Below, piece by piece: positions 1 through 11,182 of a DNA stretch of 64,000 bases. Position 1 is the stretch's first letter, and every line of letters begins with the position of its first letter. Under the pieces are notes generated by a model. That model was not told the DNA's origin and did no database searches. It was given only the letters and a program-made list of their open reading frames with translations. This stretch comes from Amphirosellinia nigrospora (lineage: Eukaryota; Ascomycota; Sordariomycetes; Xylariales; Xylariaceae). The translations under genes and the position numbers were made by a program. Where the stretch lies: positions 8,318,193-8,382,192 of the forward strand of contig SCHM01000001.1 in NCBI GenBank assembly GCA_004123355.1. The letters are read 5' to 3'.

Positions 1-1091
1 CATTGAACTTGAGGTGGGGGTAATCCGCCTCTGTCAAGCATAAACCATCCGGGTTGTTTGCGATCACCTGCTTCTTCGTTGTGCCATCTTCTGATGTAAC
101 GTGCTTCTCCTTCAGGTTCAATTTTGACGACGACACGAAGACCCAACACTGCTTCGGTCGTATGAATACATCGTTTTCGGCATTTAGTAACCGAGAGAAG
201 TACTCGTAGTTTGGTCGCTCATCCGGTAATCGCCCATCCGCTATAGAGATAAGCACCCGGTTGTTCTTGAAAGATTCGGTGTCTTCTTCGTCCTTCAAGA
301 GTTTCTTATCGTCGTCTATTCCATCCTTCTGTCTCGGGAAGATGAAATGGACTATTATTGGCCCAGGTTAGCTCATGGTGGTAAACCGAACAGGTAAGCA
401 CGCTTACATGTAGATAGTGTTGGAAAAAATCCTTTCAACACTTGTATGTGACTTGACACCTGTTTTCGCGACCGGAACATAGGATGCCCAGGATTTTGTT
501 TGGTCTTCTCACGCTGCTTGCCGCATGGAATCCGCTCGCCCTTCTTAGGCGGGTGAAGTGTCCAGTGATAGATCCAAAGGTATTCTGTGATTAGCATATT
601 TCGGCCATACAGAATCGTTTTTGAACTGAATTTCTTGCGACCCAACTGAGGGATCAGGAGAAGAGCTACAATTGTATGTTAACATGTAGCCCTCGCCACG
701 AATCGGGGTAGCAAGGAGTATACACACCATCGAGGAAAGCATCTTCCAGCCAATCTGGCCATACAGGTTGCTCCTTGTCAAGCTCCTTTTGCATAACCTT
801 ATTACGGTAATCCGCAAAGTTCTTATGGTGATATATGGGGTTTTTCCTACCCCGTGTGTTACCCATTGGTAAATCGTGAAGTGATACATTTCGATGTATT
901 GATCGTTCACCACGGAGACTAGTGCCATAGCTCGAAGCCAATGCTTGAGTCGGCAGTATAGGGGGTGTCGGGATCGAGTGGATGGGCGGAGATAACGAGA
1001 GTTGGTTATAACACAAGCTATTGGAGGTAGCGAAGTTATGGGTTTGGACGTTTCCGGTCGACTCGCTTAATGGCTGCCGTGTCGCAGTCAC
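1..1091 (-). CDS. abaA: TEA/ATTS-domain transcription factor, AbaA/Tec1-like (partial, runs off left edge)
   Basis: The three visible coding exons are 1091-728, 665-408 and 351-<1, separated by introns 666-727 and 352-407. Across the first junction the frame reads EDAFLD-A-LLLIPQLGRKKFSS and then YGRNMLITEYLW. The exon ends with RKQVSSHIQVLKGFF, the recognition-helix signature of the TEA/ATTS DNA-binding domain. After the second intron the frame gives FHFIFPRQ and an acidic stretch, then LPDERPNYEYF, and leaves the window at base 1. In fungi these factors bind CATTCY elements and control conidiophore development (AbaA) or filamentation (Tec1). The residues before the TEA domain are Ser/Thr/Pro-rich. 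No ATG is seen in frame upstream of 1091 before a TGA, so the true start is probably in another exon and 1091 is only the limit of the open frame. Family assignment is firm; AbaA versus Tec1 orthology is inference. Confidence 0.85.
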
Positions 1092-1997
1092 TCCCCATGC
1101 TGGGCCTCGTAGGCGAAATCAGATGTTTGGGAATATCTCTGAGATGGCAGGACTGGCCGTGGAAGCTGCATCGTAAAAAGAGTAACGAATGGAACGATGA
1201 TAAGAATGCTTCATGTAAAGAGCGAGAATTCTGGCGAATGCCTGGAGCGAAGTCAAGAACGCTGGGAAACAGATTTAGATATGTGGAAAGGAATGGCAGT
1301 GGCAAGAAATGTCCAACGAGAGGATATGGCCAGAGATGGTCGATTGTGTAGAGTTTCTGGTATGGAGGCAGATAACCTCATCTCTTATATGAACCTCGTC
1401 GGGGACTCAATAAGAGGTACAATTAAAAAGGGCGGCCGTGCCCTGAACAGACACGCCCTGGAAAGTACCCCGCAAGGTGGGTGTCAAGGGCGTCGTCAAG
1501 AACGTCTTGAATAGTACGATCACTACAGTCAAGACAAGACGTAATTCTATCAGATAAGAAGCGTTACTGGCACGGAAGGAGACTAGGGTTAAGATGATAA
1601 CGAGACAACGAGACATTCCGGGGAATGCCTAATTTGCGATCTCTGCTAACGATGTTCCCAGTATATCGGCCCGGCGACTACTATGTGACTGTGGGTAAGG
1701 GAATGTGACTTTGGCTAACGTGCTAATACAACGATCGTCGAGTTCCGAGGGTATACATAGCAGCATGTATTACAATTGCCAAGAGGCTTGTTCTGTGTCA
1801 GCCGCCCCTTTCGGTAACCTAGCCTACCTGCATGCGAACCGTTCGCCTGGGTTCGACCTAGTGGGGCTGCGATACTGCCGGCGAAGGGAAGCTCCGCAAC
1901 CAATGAATCAGATCTACTCCCCGAAGGTGGTAATACTCACTCCTTTAGTGGCATGATTATAAGCACAGGGAAGAACAGACACAATATTTGTCGCCTT
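1092..1997. other. Non-coding gap between the TEA factor and MRD1
   Basis: About 0.9 kb between the 5' side of the TEA-factor gene and the 3' end of MRD1. Short open frames exist on both strands (for example 1070-1351 plus and 1407-1616 minus) but none has recognisable composition or motifs. It probably contains the upstream exon or 5' UTR of the TEA factor and the MRD1 3' UTR. Confidence 0.5.
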
Positions 1998-4911
1998 TTA
2001 GTCTCCCTCGTCCCCATCTGCCCCAACATTGAACTTCTTTCGTCCCTGGCCCGTGAGCTCTTGTAGAGCAACTTTATTAACCTGTCCGCCGACCTTCTTC
2101 TGCATTTTAGCAATTTCTTCTTCAGCGTCCACCGCTTCGGCTTCAGCATACTGTAGAATTAGACGGCGACCAAGTAGATGCGTTCCTTCTAGCGCCTGCA
2201 GCGCTGAAGCCGCATCTTTGGCCGAAGTAAAATCCACGAAGGCAAACCCTCTGGCTGAGTGATTAAATTTCTTGGGCATTCTCACAGCCTTGATTTGAGA
2301 ATATGCAGAGAACAGCGTCTTTATCTCGCGCTTGTTTGCCTGGAAAGGCAAGTTCTTCACTATGAGGGTGCAGGTAGCTTTGTTAGCAATCTCTTCCTTT
2401 TTCTTTCGCTCCTCCGCGGCATCTAGGCCACGGTGCGAAGCCCTGACATGGAGTTTGTGCCCCATCAGAACATGACCATCCATCACCTTTGCTGCGGCCG
2501 TAGCCAAGTCGCTGTTTTCAAATGAAACGAAGCCAAAGCCCATTGAAAGTGTTTGACCGGGCCGCTTCACATCCTTCTTTGTCTTCACAAGTGCGCTCCT
2601 AAAGCCCTCAAGATGTTGGAAGGCCTCGGCCAACGCATTGGTGTCGGTATCGAAGTTCAAGTTTTTGACAAACAATGTAGCATCCTGTGAAAGTTGTTTT
2701 GAGTCTTGCTCAAGAAGTTCCGACGCGGAGATCTTGTCGACAGCGGCCGGCTGGACGATGGGATCGCCAACTGGCGCCGGCTTTGAATCGAAAAATACCT
2801 CTCTGGGGGCTTTTTCTAGAAAAAGCTGTGACGAGCCAAAGCGCCGGTATGCTAATTTTGCGAACGCTCGTTTCCCATCAGACGGAGATGTAAACTGTAC
2901 GATGGCGATTACTCCTGTTGGGGGAAGTAGGACTCTAATACCCCCATGCTCCTCAAAGAGACTCCTGATCTCCTCGGATTTCGTGTTTGCATCCAAATTC
3001 TTAACCAGTATTACATCGTCTGACCGGGGTTGTAACTTGAAGGAATCCAAGTTTACACCGTTCGCGGCGAAGTATGCCTTTGTGTCTTGTATTATCTCTG
3101 ATTCAGCCAGAGCCTGCTTAACGCCGGCATCACTACTAGTCGGGTCTAACAATTCACTTTTGGAAACCCCAAGACGATCAGCAACAGATGTATTGACAGC
3201 GTCTTGGGACATGTAAAGTGAATTCCAAGACCACGTTGAAGCTGCCGCCTTCTTTCTTTTCTTGATCAGATTTTGCTGCTTCAGGGGCAGTTTGGCGAGC
3301 GCAAATTCATCAAGCTCGTCTGTCTTCGCCTTTGCCGGTAGCACGTGTAAGATCCTGCCCTGAAATGTCGTGCGGTCCGACTGGAATGCCTTGACAGCTC
3401 CTTCAGCGTCGTGAAACAAAACAAATCCCATCTTTGATATATGAGCAACGTATTTTAATGACGATTCAGAAGGATATTAACTTACACCCCGGTTTTTGTT
3501 TGACGCATCAGACGGAACATGTACCTAGGTTCGTTTTAGTATGCATAAACACGTCGAATCAGGGGAACCAATCAATTTAGCGAAGGGAGATCCTCAGAAA
3601 CCAGAGCATCTACTAAAATACTGGCCCAGGGTTCGCATCAAAAATGATTCAGCTGTCCCTATCTGGGGTTCATCACAGGATCGATAGAATAAAAAACAAC
3701 ACTAAACATTTGACAAGAGATGGATTTCTTACCTCTTCCACCTCACCAAATTTCTCGAAGTGCGCCCTAAGGTCTTCGGCAGTAGCATCGTATGGTAGAT
3801 TCCGGCAAAACAGTCTAGCCGTTTTCCGAATGGCGTCCAGAGCGGGAGCGTCTTGCGAGTCTATATCCCTTTCCATACTTTCCTCTGGGGCAGTTGTGGC
3901 ATTGTCTTTCGTGATGTCGGCTTCCACTGCTGTTATTACATCATCCAAATCTTTCTGATTCCTTTCTTGGTTGGCTGGGTTGTATGCCGTTGATTGTGGT
4001 TGTTGAGGAACGACATCATCATCGTCAGCAAGATCTAGCAATCTGTTTGTCCTCTTACGCAGCCAGTCATCGTCATCAACGCCAGCGTCCTGTGCCCCAA
4101 CGACCTCCTGTGGAGACGAATCTTCAGTCGGCTCAATCGGTGCATCTAAAGCAGGTCCATTCATGGTGGAATTGACAATCGGCACAGTTCGTACTCTATT
4201 TGGCGACTGTGGGATTGCTTTAGGTGTTGGTGTTGAAGGTTTTTTCCCAGGCTGTGCAGGCATAGACTGGTACTCTCCACCCGGTTCATCTTCGTCAACT
4301 GCCGCAAATCTCTTTGCCGGGGGCTGAAGCACAGCATCGTCCTCATCCTCATGTAATCTATTTGCCGAGATTTTCGATGTCTGCATCACATTCAAGAACT
4401 CCTTCAGTTTTGGATCCGACTGGTCTAATGCGTCTCGCTTGCGCTTTCTTGCGGTTGTGTCTGGCTGTTCCTTACTCGGCACCAATTGATGCGTAAGCTT
4501 AGCCTTTGAGCTAGGAGTAGGTGGATTTTCCGGTGGGTGATTTTTGGAGAGTGAGGGATCTGCTATCTATAGAAACAGAGTTAGTTATATGATCATATCT
4601 CGAGCCAACGAACCACGTACAGGCCTGGCCAGCTCAACGTTTATCTTGGACATGCGAATAAAAGAACGGTTGAAGTACTTTACGGCCGCGGCGGCCTCTT
4701 GCGGGGTCTTGAAGCCAACATAGCCGATTCTCCTCTGTGGGAAGCACTTAATGTCTGAAATGTTGCCTTTGGCACTGAAGTGTTTCCGCAGCTCAGCCTC
4801 TAGGTATCGCGTTAATATAGAGTCCTCAGATAAAAATGTGCGGAGGATATCACGACTGACCACTGATGGTTGGGGGAGACCGCGCACAAATATGCGTGAG
4901 GTTTCCATCAT
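1998..4911 (-). CDS. mrd1: Multiple RNA-binding domain protein Mrd1 (pre-rRNA processing)
   Basis: Five exons: 4911-4854, 4799-4621, 4566-3733, 3524-3486 and 3431-1998. Together they give 847 residues with no frame break. Mrd1 binds pre-rRNA in the nucleolus and is needed for 18S release by the SSU processome (RBM19 in animals). Five RRMs can be seen. RRM1 lies at about aa 4-78 (SRIFVRGLP, then RRIGYVGFKT). RRM2 is at about 326-404 (RLFCRNLPYDATAEDL). RRM3 is at about 508-580 (VILVKNLDANTKSEEI), RRM4 at about 622-705 (LFVKNLNFDTD) and RRM5 at about 725-800 (CTLIVKNLPFQANKREI). A Lys/Arg-rich, disordered linker separates RRM1 and RRM2, the usual yeast-type arrangement. The N-terminus opens MMETSRIF. 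Exon 4 is only 39 nt (VHVPSDASNKNRG) and completes RRM2. Three of the four introns are 54 nt; the third is 208 nt. Confidence 0.93.
4800..4853 (-). other. 54-nt stop-free intron in mrd1
   Basis: Donor GTGATA and acceptor ACCTAG; the length is a multiple of three and contains no stop codon. It is therefore silently open in the RRM1 frame. Removing it restores the family-typical spacing between RGLP and ELRKHFSA, which is why it is called an intron and not coding sequence. Confidence 0.8.
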
Positions 4912-5147
4912 CGCAAGCAGGTAGTTTATACCCTTTGTGCCTTTCGCTCTTTCTTGTTTTGTTTTGTTTTGTTTTGTTCGCAGCTCAACGGAAAAGAAAA
5001 AAGCTGGGTCGGAGAACTCATGCAAGCTAAGATACCTCCGCATCAAAATTTTGGTGGAGACCAAGCGGGCAACCTGTGCTTATCTTCACGTGACTGCAGC
5101 ATCCGCCTTTGACATGGGAGGTAAGTGACTTGGAATTGGGACATGGG

Positions 5148-5400
5148 CAGAGTGGGTACACCAAAACACCACACACATACCCCGGCCCTCTTAAATACTA
5201 CTACTTTGCAGTCGAATAAAATAATCAAATTCAATAGGGGAAATGAATTGAAAGATGTCTCTGTAATCTATAACACCTAAATAACTGTTATTGTCTTTTC
5301 TCTAATTTTCAAGATTTTATTTGCTTGTTTGAATTCACTGCGAAATCATAGAGTCTAAGAGGCTGGTGATAAATGCGTGGTGTTTTGGTGTACCCACTCT
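5148..5400. mobile_element. hAT-like MITE (TIR CAGAGTGGGTACACC)
   Basis: A 253-bp AT-rich element is bounded by near-perfect terminal inverted repeats of about 25 bp. The left end begins CAGAGTGGGTACACCAAAAC and the right end is its reverse complement. The 8-bp direct repeat GACATGGG flanks it (5140-5147 and 5401-5408). If the last G is counted as part of the TIR, the duplication is 7 bp. Termini starting CAGAG with an 8-bp duplication are the pattern of hAT transposons. There is no transposase, so this is a non-autonomous copy. It lies between the divergent 5' ends of mrd1 and the LC8 gene. Confidence 0.85.
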
Positions 5401-5841
5401 GACATGGGCAGTGGCCTTAGTGCCTAACGGATCGCCCTATCTGGCCCCATTTTAAGTAGGTAGTCTATCGTAACCCCTAGAAGCACTTGGCCAATTGCAG
5501 GTGGCAGCGTGACGCCTCTGATCGACCAAAAGTATACAAACCACCAACAAGCAGCAACGCGACATGGGCGCAACCTTTTAAGTTTGCATCACCCGAGTCT
5601 ACGCAACAATAATCGGTAGAACATCCGTTCGTCGCGGTCCCCGTACACGTTATCGTAAGTGCGTCTCCCTAAATACGACAGTAAATTGTTTGCGACACAA
5701 CCGTTGTTCCTCTCATGTTTGAACAGCTGGACAGCTTCTTATAGCTACTTATCGTTCTCCAACGACCCCCTTCACTAAATGAGACTATCATAGAATAATC
5801 AGCACTCGACCCCTTCAAGCGTACCAGCCCATCCCGACAAT

Positions 5842-6464
5842 ATGGCAGAACAGACATCCCTCCCCCAGCTGCGCGCGAGAAGCTCGAAGGTTCGTAAACT
5901 TGCTCCAGCAACTGCCCCTCGAACGTCGATAGCATGGGAACCTTTGTGGCTAACACGACTTTTGTGCAACAGCGCAGATCAAATCAGCCGACATGGTCAG
6001 GGAGCCCCAAGACTTCAGATAATTCCCGCCAATTAGTGTACTAACAGCTATTAGACGGAGGAAATGCAACAAGAATCTGTCGATGTCGGTATGCTAGAGC
6101 TTGAAGCGCCCATATACAAGCAAATACAAAATCTGACATATACTGCCAGCTCAGGAGGCGATGGGAAAATTCACGATTGAGAAGGATATCGCACAGCACA
6201 TCAAGAAAACTGTAGGTGTCTCCCTTTATCATCCGCTGATTCGGCGGACTGATGCTGAATGCAATTAGTTCGACGATCGAAAGGGTCCTACGTGGCACTG
6301 TATTGTAGGAAGAAACTTTGGGAGCTTCGTCACTCACGGTAAAGACAATTCCTTTTGCTAAAATGTACCGCCAGGATACTAATCGTTGGGCTGCCGCAGA
6401 GACGAAACACTTCATCTACTTTTACCTAGGCCATTGCGCCATTCTACTCTTTAAAACACAGTGA
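5842..6464 (+). CDS. Dynein light chain LC8 (DYNLL family)
   Basis: Six exons: 5842-5889, 5978-5995, 6055-6088, 6150-6211, 6269-6338 and 6400-6464. They give a 98-residue protein in one clean frame. LC8 is a small homodimer that binds the dynein intermediate chain and many other partners carrying TQT-type motifs. The sequence shows the family signatures in order: [45 protein letters not shown] and KHFIYFYLG. It ends ILLFKTQ. The first 16 residues form a fungal N-terminal extension. Exon 2 is a microexon of 18 nt encoding IKSADM. Introns are 54-88 nt, five in a 297-nt coding sequence. The start is the first ATG of the open frame and gives normal family length. Confidence 0.95.
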
Positions 6465-9400
6465 TTCCTTAGAGGAGTGGAATGTGTGGGGTCTGGCTGG
6501 CTGTTTTGGAGTTTCTCCGATTATTGGCGTCGGTAACGAGTTGGCGGTGGCATTGGCATTAGCATCAACACCGGTAATGGCGAAGATAAAAGGAGCCTGA
6601 AATTACAGAGGCGTACACCCAATAGATACTCGGATGCCGCATAGAGCGGAGATTCCGGTCGGTCCCTCTACATACTTGTGTCGGTCTTCAGAGGTCGTAA
6701 CGGAACGGCCAAATTGCGGAAGCCGTAGATGTTCATCAGCAACAGAACAATGCAGATTATGTAACCAATTATATTAGTGATCCTGTTCGTGTCTTGGTGT
6801 CCGATCGAGGGGTTAAGATCATACCAATGTCTAATGCAGCTTAGGGGTATCAACGCCTATTAATGAAAAACACATCCGTCTGCTTCCCTATCTCTCTCTA
6901 CTTATGTAACACCTTGAGTACTCCAACTCTTTCAGCCCAGCCTCGCAGTTTGGCGAATTTCCAGTTTCCCGGCGCAGGCGAAAAGCAATTGCTTGCTGTA
7001 GGTACTAGTCAGGTATCGGAGATTGAATTTGCATGATCTTTTTCCGTTTTCCGGATCGTCGGCAGGGGTTTCGCTCCCGTATGTCAGATCCTGTCATCCA
7101 CCAACCTGTCATAAACGTCAGACAGCAAATCCGCGTTTCAATTGTGCATTTGCATGTAGATTTGAAACAAGGCAGACTCTTCTTTTTTGGCCATTGTGCC
7201 TCGATCCTTCCTATTTCCCTCCTGTGCCACCACGTATGTAGCTCTGGACGAACTTGGTCACATTGGACTTATTTCCACGTGCTTGAGGACACTCCGGGAA
7301 AATAAGATTGAAACATTGCATCGTTAGGTGCAGGTAAGGAAGGGGAGCAGATGATATATACCTGTGTTAATAGTTGGTAGTAGACATGAGAGGTGCGATC
7401 TCGGTTGAATAAATAAATCCCTTATAACATCGGATCTATTTAGCTAGCGATGCAAGATCTCGCTTGTCTCATTAATAGCTCGCCGATCGATGAGTTCCAT
7501 ATCTGAAATGAACCAAGGCCGAGAGCTCAAACTTATTTAGCTGCTGAAACACGCCGTCACCAACAGATTGGTTCGGTGGCGTTAGCCGAATCATAGGTTT
7601 CTAGTCTACCGGATGGGGTCCGTCAAGCCTTCTTCGGCGTTAATGCTCGCATGTTACCTACTATTATGTAGATGTCCGGGTTAGGGAGAAAATATCATTG
7701 GTACGTGCAACTTGAAATCCCGACGACCTCACCGCATATGGTCGTGACCTGGGAATAAGCAAAAATTCCACTCGGGCAAAATAGGGACGACATCATTGGT
7801 TTATGCCCTTGTCTATATATATCTGCAAGCCCTAAAAGACCCTGACCGCCACCAACAAGGGCGCCACCTATCATCAATCCGCATCGGAGCTGTCCGGTGA
7901 TACGGATCAGATATAGAAATAATGGGTTTCCGGACAGACAGAGTACCACGTAGTATTCCAGCAGGGACATTGCATAATTTGCCCGGCCCTGAGAATGTTA
8001 CGCTGCTCTACGACATCTTGTCAAAAGTTACCTACCCAGGTAGGCTTGTTGTTCCTGCCAATACGGAATTCAATACACAAGCCTCACGCATCTCTGACGC
8101 AAGCGATCCCAGTCGGGACTCCTTGTCCGGAAGCACGCGCAATGTCCTCGATGCCAAGTGAACAATTGTGGTGTTATGGCAATTGACCGAGTATCTATCT
8201 ATCCATCTGCAACCTAGATGCTAGATTGCCTGCATCCCGTATCAGGAATAGATAGAGTCTGGCGAGCACAAACTCCGCTCCAGTAGCACCGCTTCGTGCG
8301 ACAACAAACAGGATCACGTTCGTCGCATCTGTACCACGAACAAGTTGCTGCAGATGGCAGACTGTGGGGCGTTACGGTTGTCGGTTTGGTCTGGCCAACT
8401 CATATACATATGCTCAATGGTTGCAATCGACGATGCAGGAGAGAGAGTCGCTCGCTCACATTTCGCCCGAGTATCGTCGTTCGGTGCTGTCACAGGGCTG
8501 CCCGGCATGACTCTTTCGTGAAACGATGCCGTAGGATGCAAGCCCCAAGTTTCATTCGACCTAGAAAGCGACCAACAGCCGTGAGGTATCGTTGTTCTTG
8601 GTGGCGGCCTCGTCGGTCTGCAATGCCTGCAATTGATCTGTTTTCGGAAGACCCCAACAGGTAAAAAGCCGAAACCCCCCAAAAAACAACCACAGCAATT
8701 TGGTACAGCGATTTTTGGCGTTGGTTCTATATAAATGTATCATATACCTGTCACGCCCATTAGCTCCGTGAATAATTAGTTAATTGCACAGAACCTAGCA
8801 ACAAAAGCCATGGCGAGTGGCGCCTGTCAACCTCGACAAGAGCCTACCTAGGTAGGTTCTGGGGAATTGACACTGACAGGTGAGGAAAGTTCCCACTCAG
8901 GTCGCACGCTTCGGGCCGTCTACCTAACAAGCGTTGCTTTAGCCGCAGGTCAGTTCTACTGCAGACAGACCCCATAAATGCAGGTTTTGTGAAATTGTAG
9001 TCAAGTACGATAAATAAATAAAAACCAAGTTCTTTAATCGTCTTGGTTGTTGTCATAATAATCACGCGGACAGCACCAGTGTTTACTTACCTGCGCACGT
9101 GGTGAGAAGACCGGAGGCCCAGTTGTAGATACATTAGACATAGCTATATATTTTAGTTAGCGTTGCATAGGTATATGTACGTATGAGTTACTATGTAGGT
9201 CCTATTGATTGATTTTGAACAAAATACACGCCATGTACCACGCTTGGCTACGCGGCCCTTCAGGGACGCGTCCTCAAGATACCATCATTGTGGATCATCA
9301 ACTGTGAGAAACGTGTGACGAATTGCGACCTGACAACTTCCCAAGTACAACCCACAGGCTTCTAGAAACCCTCATAGCTGTTCATATTTGGACAAATAGT

Positions 9401-11153
9401 CCTACTTGCCATGAGAGGTAGGCGTGACTAGAACGGTACTGTGAGGTATGCTCACTGGCCAACGAGTACATGTTTATGCTGTGCTCTGTTCTTACGATAC
9501 TAAAGGAAGCACGGCAAGTCCTTGTTATTACATTTTATGGTCGGGAGGGGAATACGAACATCATTCTGTCCAGTCTATCTAGGCAACTAGGCCGAATCTA
9601 CAGCTAAAGTTTGTAAGAAGTACTACCTAGACTCAACAGAACATTGGTTGTCTGGTTAGGAACTTATTTTGGCCGAGGCCGCCATGGTTTGGCCAAACAA
9701 CCCCGCCCAATATTCCTCTCCCGTCCCCTAGCACCTTCTTTGCAAAGCATTTAGACAATGCGTCTAATTTGTCAAAGTAATTGCTATAGCGAAGACTAGT
9801 TCGTTCACTAGAGCACTGTCTATACAGTTTCTTGATTTCTACCTAGTCTAGTTTATCTAGCAATTGAATAAGTGTACGTAGACCAAGCGGCCAAAGATAC
9901 AAAGTTGTAGACAAAAGAACCGCGGAAGAGAGTGGAGAGAATACAGCCTCTGTACCTTGCGGAGATCATCCTCGACGAATAGGAGATCTGCAACTGGTAC
10001 CTTGCTTACCTCTTCGGATGAACGGTGCATAAGTACGGGGAGCCCAGCCCAGCAAAATAAGCCAAACTCTTGTAGGAAGTTGCAGGAGAATATCTGATCC
10101 CCTAAACGATTATCAATCGGCCATTTAACTAACCGATGTTCCGCCCAGTAATGTTGATATGATATTGACAAAGGGCAGTCTGGATCGAGTCATATATGCG
10201 TGCAGCAAACCCAGTGAATGAGTACCTAGGCTGGGTATGGAAACTGGTGTATAACGGATCATACCGCAACAATGCTAATAATTGTCACTCGCCGCCGCGT
10301 AAAGAGTGTGTGCTCTGGTCTCACGCTACCCATCTGCACGGTGTTACCAGGTAGGAGCGAAGGCTAGCTGGGCCGTCGGATGGTGGGAGACCATATTCCC
10401 CAGATATTCACAAATAGACATTTCCTCTACACCCGGAAATAATATATTAACTCACAGTATTACGAATAAATACGACGACTCTGCTAGTGAAGAGACGGGG
10501 TGCCAATCGCGGGGGAAGGAGATGTTAATATATCGAAGCAGATCGAGGAGAGGGTGTGGTGGGGTTTTGATGCTACAGCTTTGTCGACTCGTCCCGTCCT
10601 TACCCGTCCCAAGCGCATACGCTAGGTATGTCCCACTCTCCTTCGTCTAGCTAATATCTCTGGTCAAGTTCTTTGATTCCCCTTTTGGAACATGGTGGTT
10701 CGGACAAAGCAGCCCGAGGGCCCGGTCTGTGTGAAGTTGTAGCGGAATGACCAAGGATCTAAACAACATCCATCACGTATCTACACGCACCGGAATCCCG
10801 TCATGCACATTGCTGGATACAGACGGCAATAACTGACCTCACCTGCTGCCGAAGGTGCGTAAGAGAAGGACGACGACATAATTTCTTCGCTTCATTGGAG
10901 GTTAGTTAGAGTATAACGGGGAATTCCACAGAATAGTCCAGGTTGTGTTCACATGGAACACACATATGCGTACGCAACGGCTCGCAAAACAACTTAAAAA
11001 TAATACCACACCTCGCAGTACATTCACGTAGCATCATGTACATACACCCGTTTGTGATGAGCGAATTGCTGTCCAAGAGGTCTTGTACCTACCAATCTCG
11101 GTCGCATCTCGACCTGCAGGTGCTCGTTAGTGCCTCGAATAGTCATGGAGAAA

Positions 11154-11182
11154 TGGCTGGCTGGCTGGCTGGCTGGCTGGCT
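11154..11182. repeat. (TGGC)n microsatellite
   Basis: About seven tandem copies of the tetranucleotide TGGC in non-coding DNA. Confidence 0.95.

Noticed and set aside
1795-1905. tRNA-like arm around GGGTTCGACC
   Set aside because: No acceptor stem or anticodon arm could be paired on either strand.
8296-8682. Overlapping 122-codon open frames on both strands
   Set aside because: Arg/Cys-rich, fully overlapping, no motif, no intron logic; typical chance frames in GC-balanced DNA.
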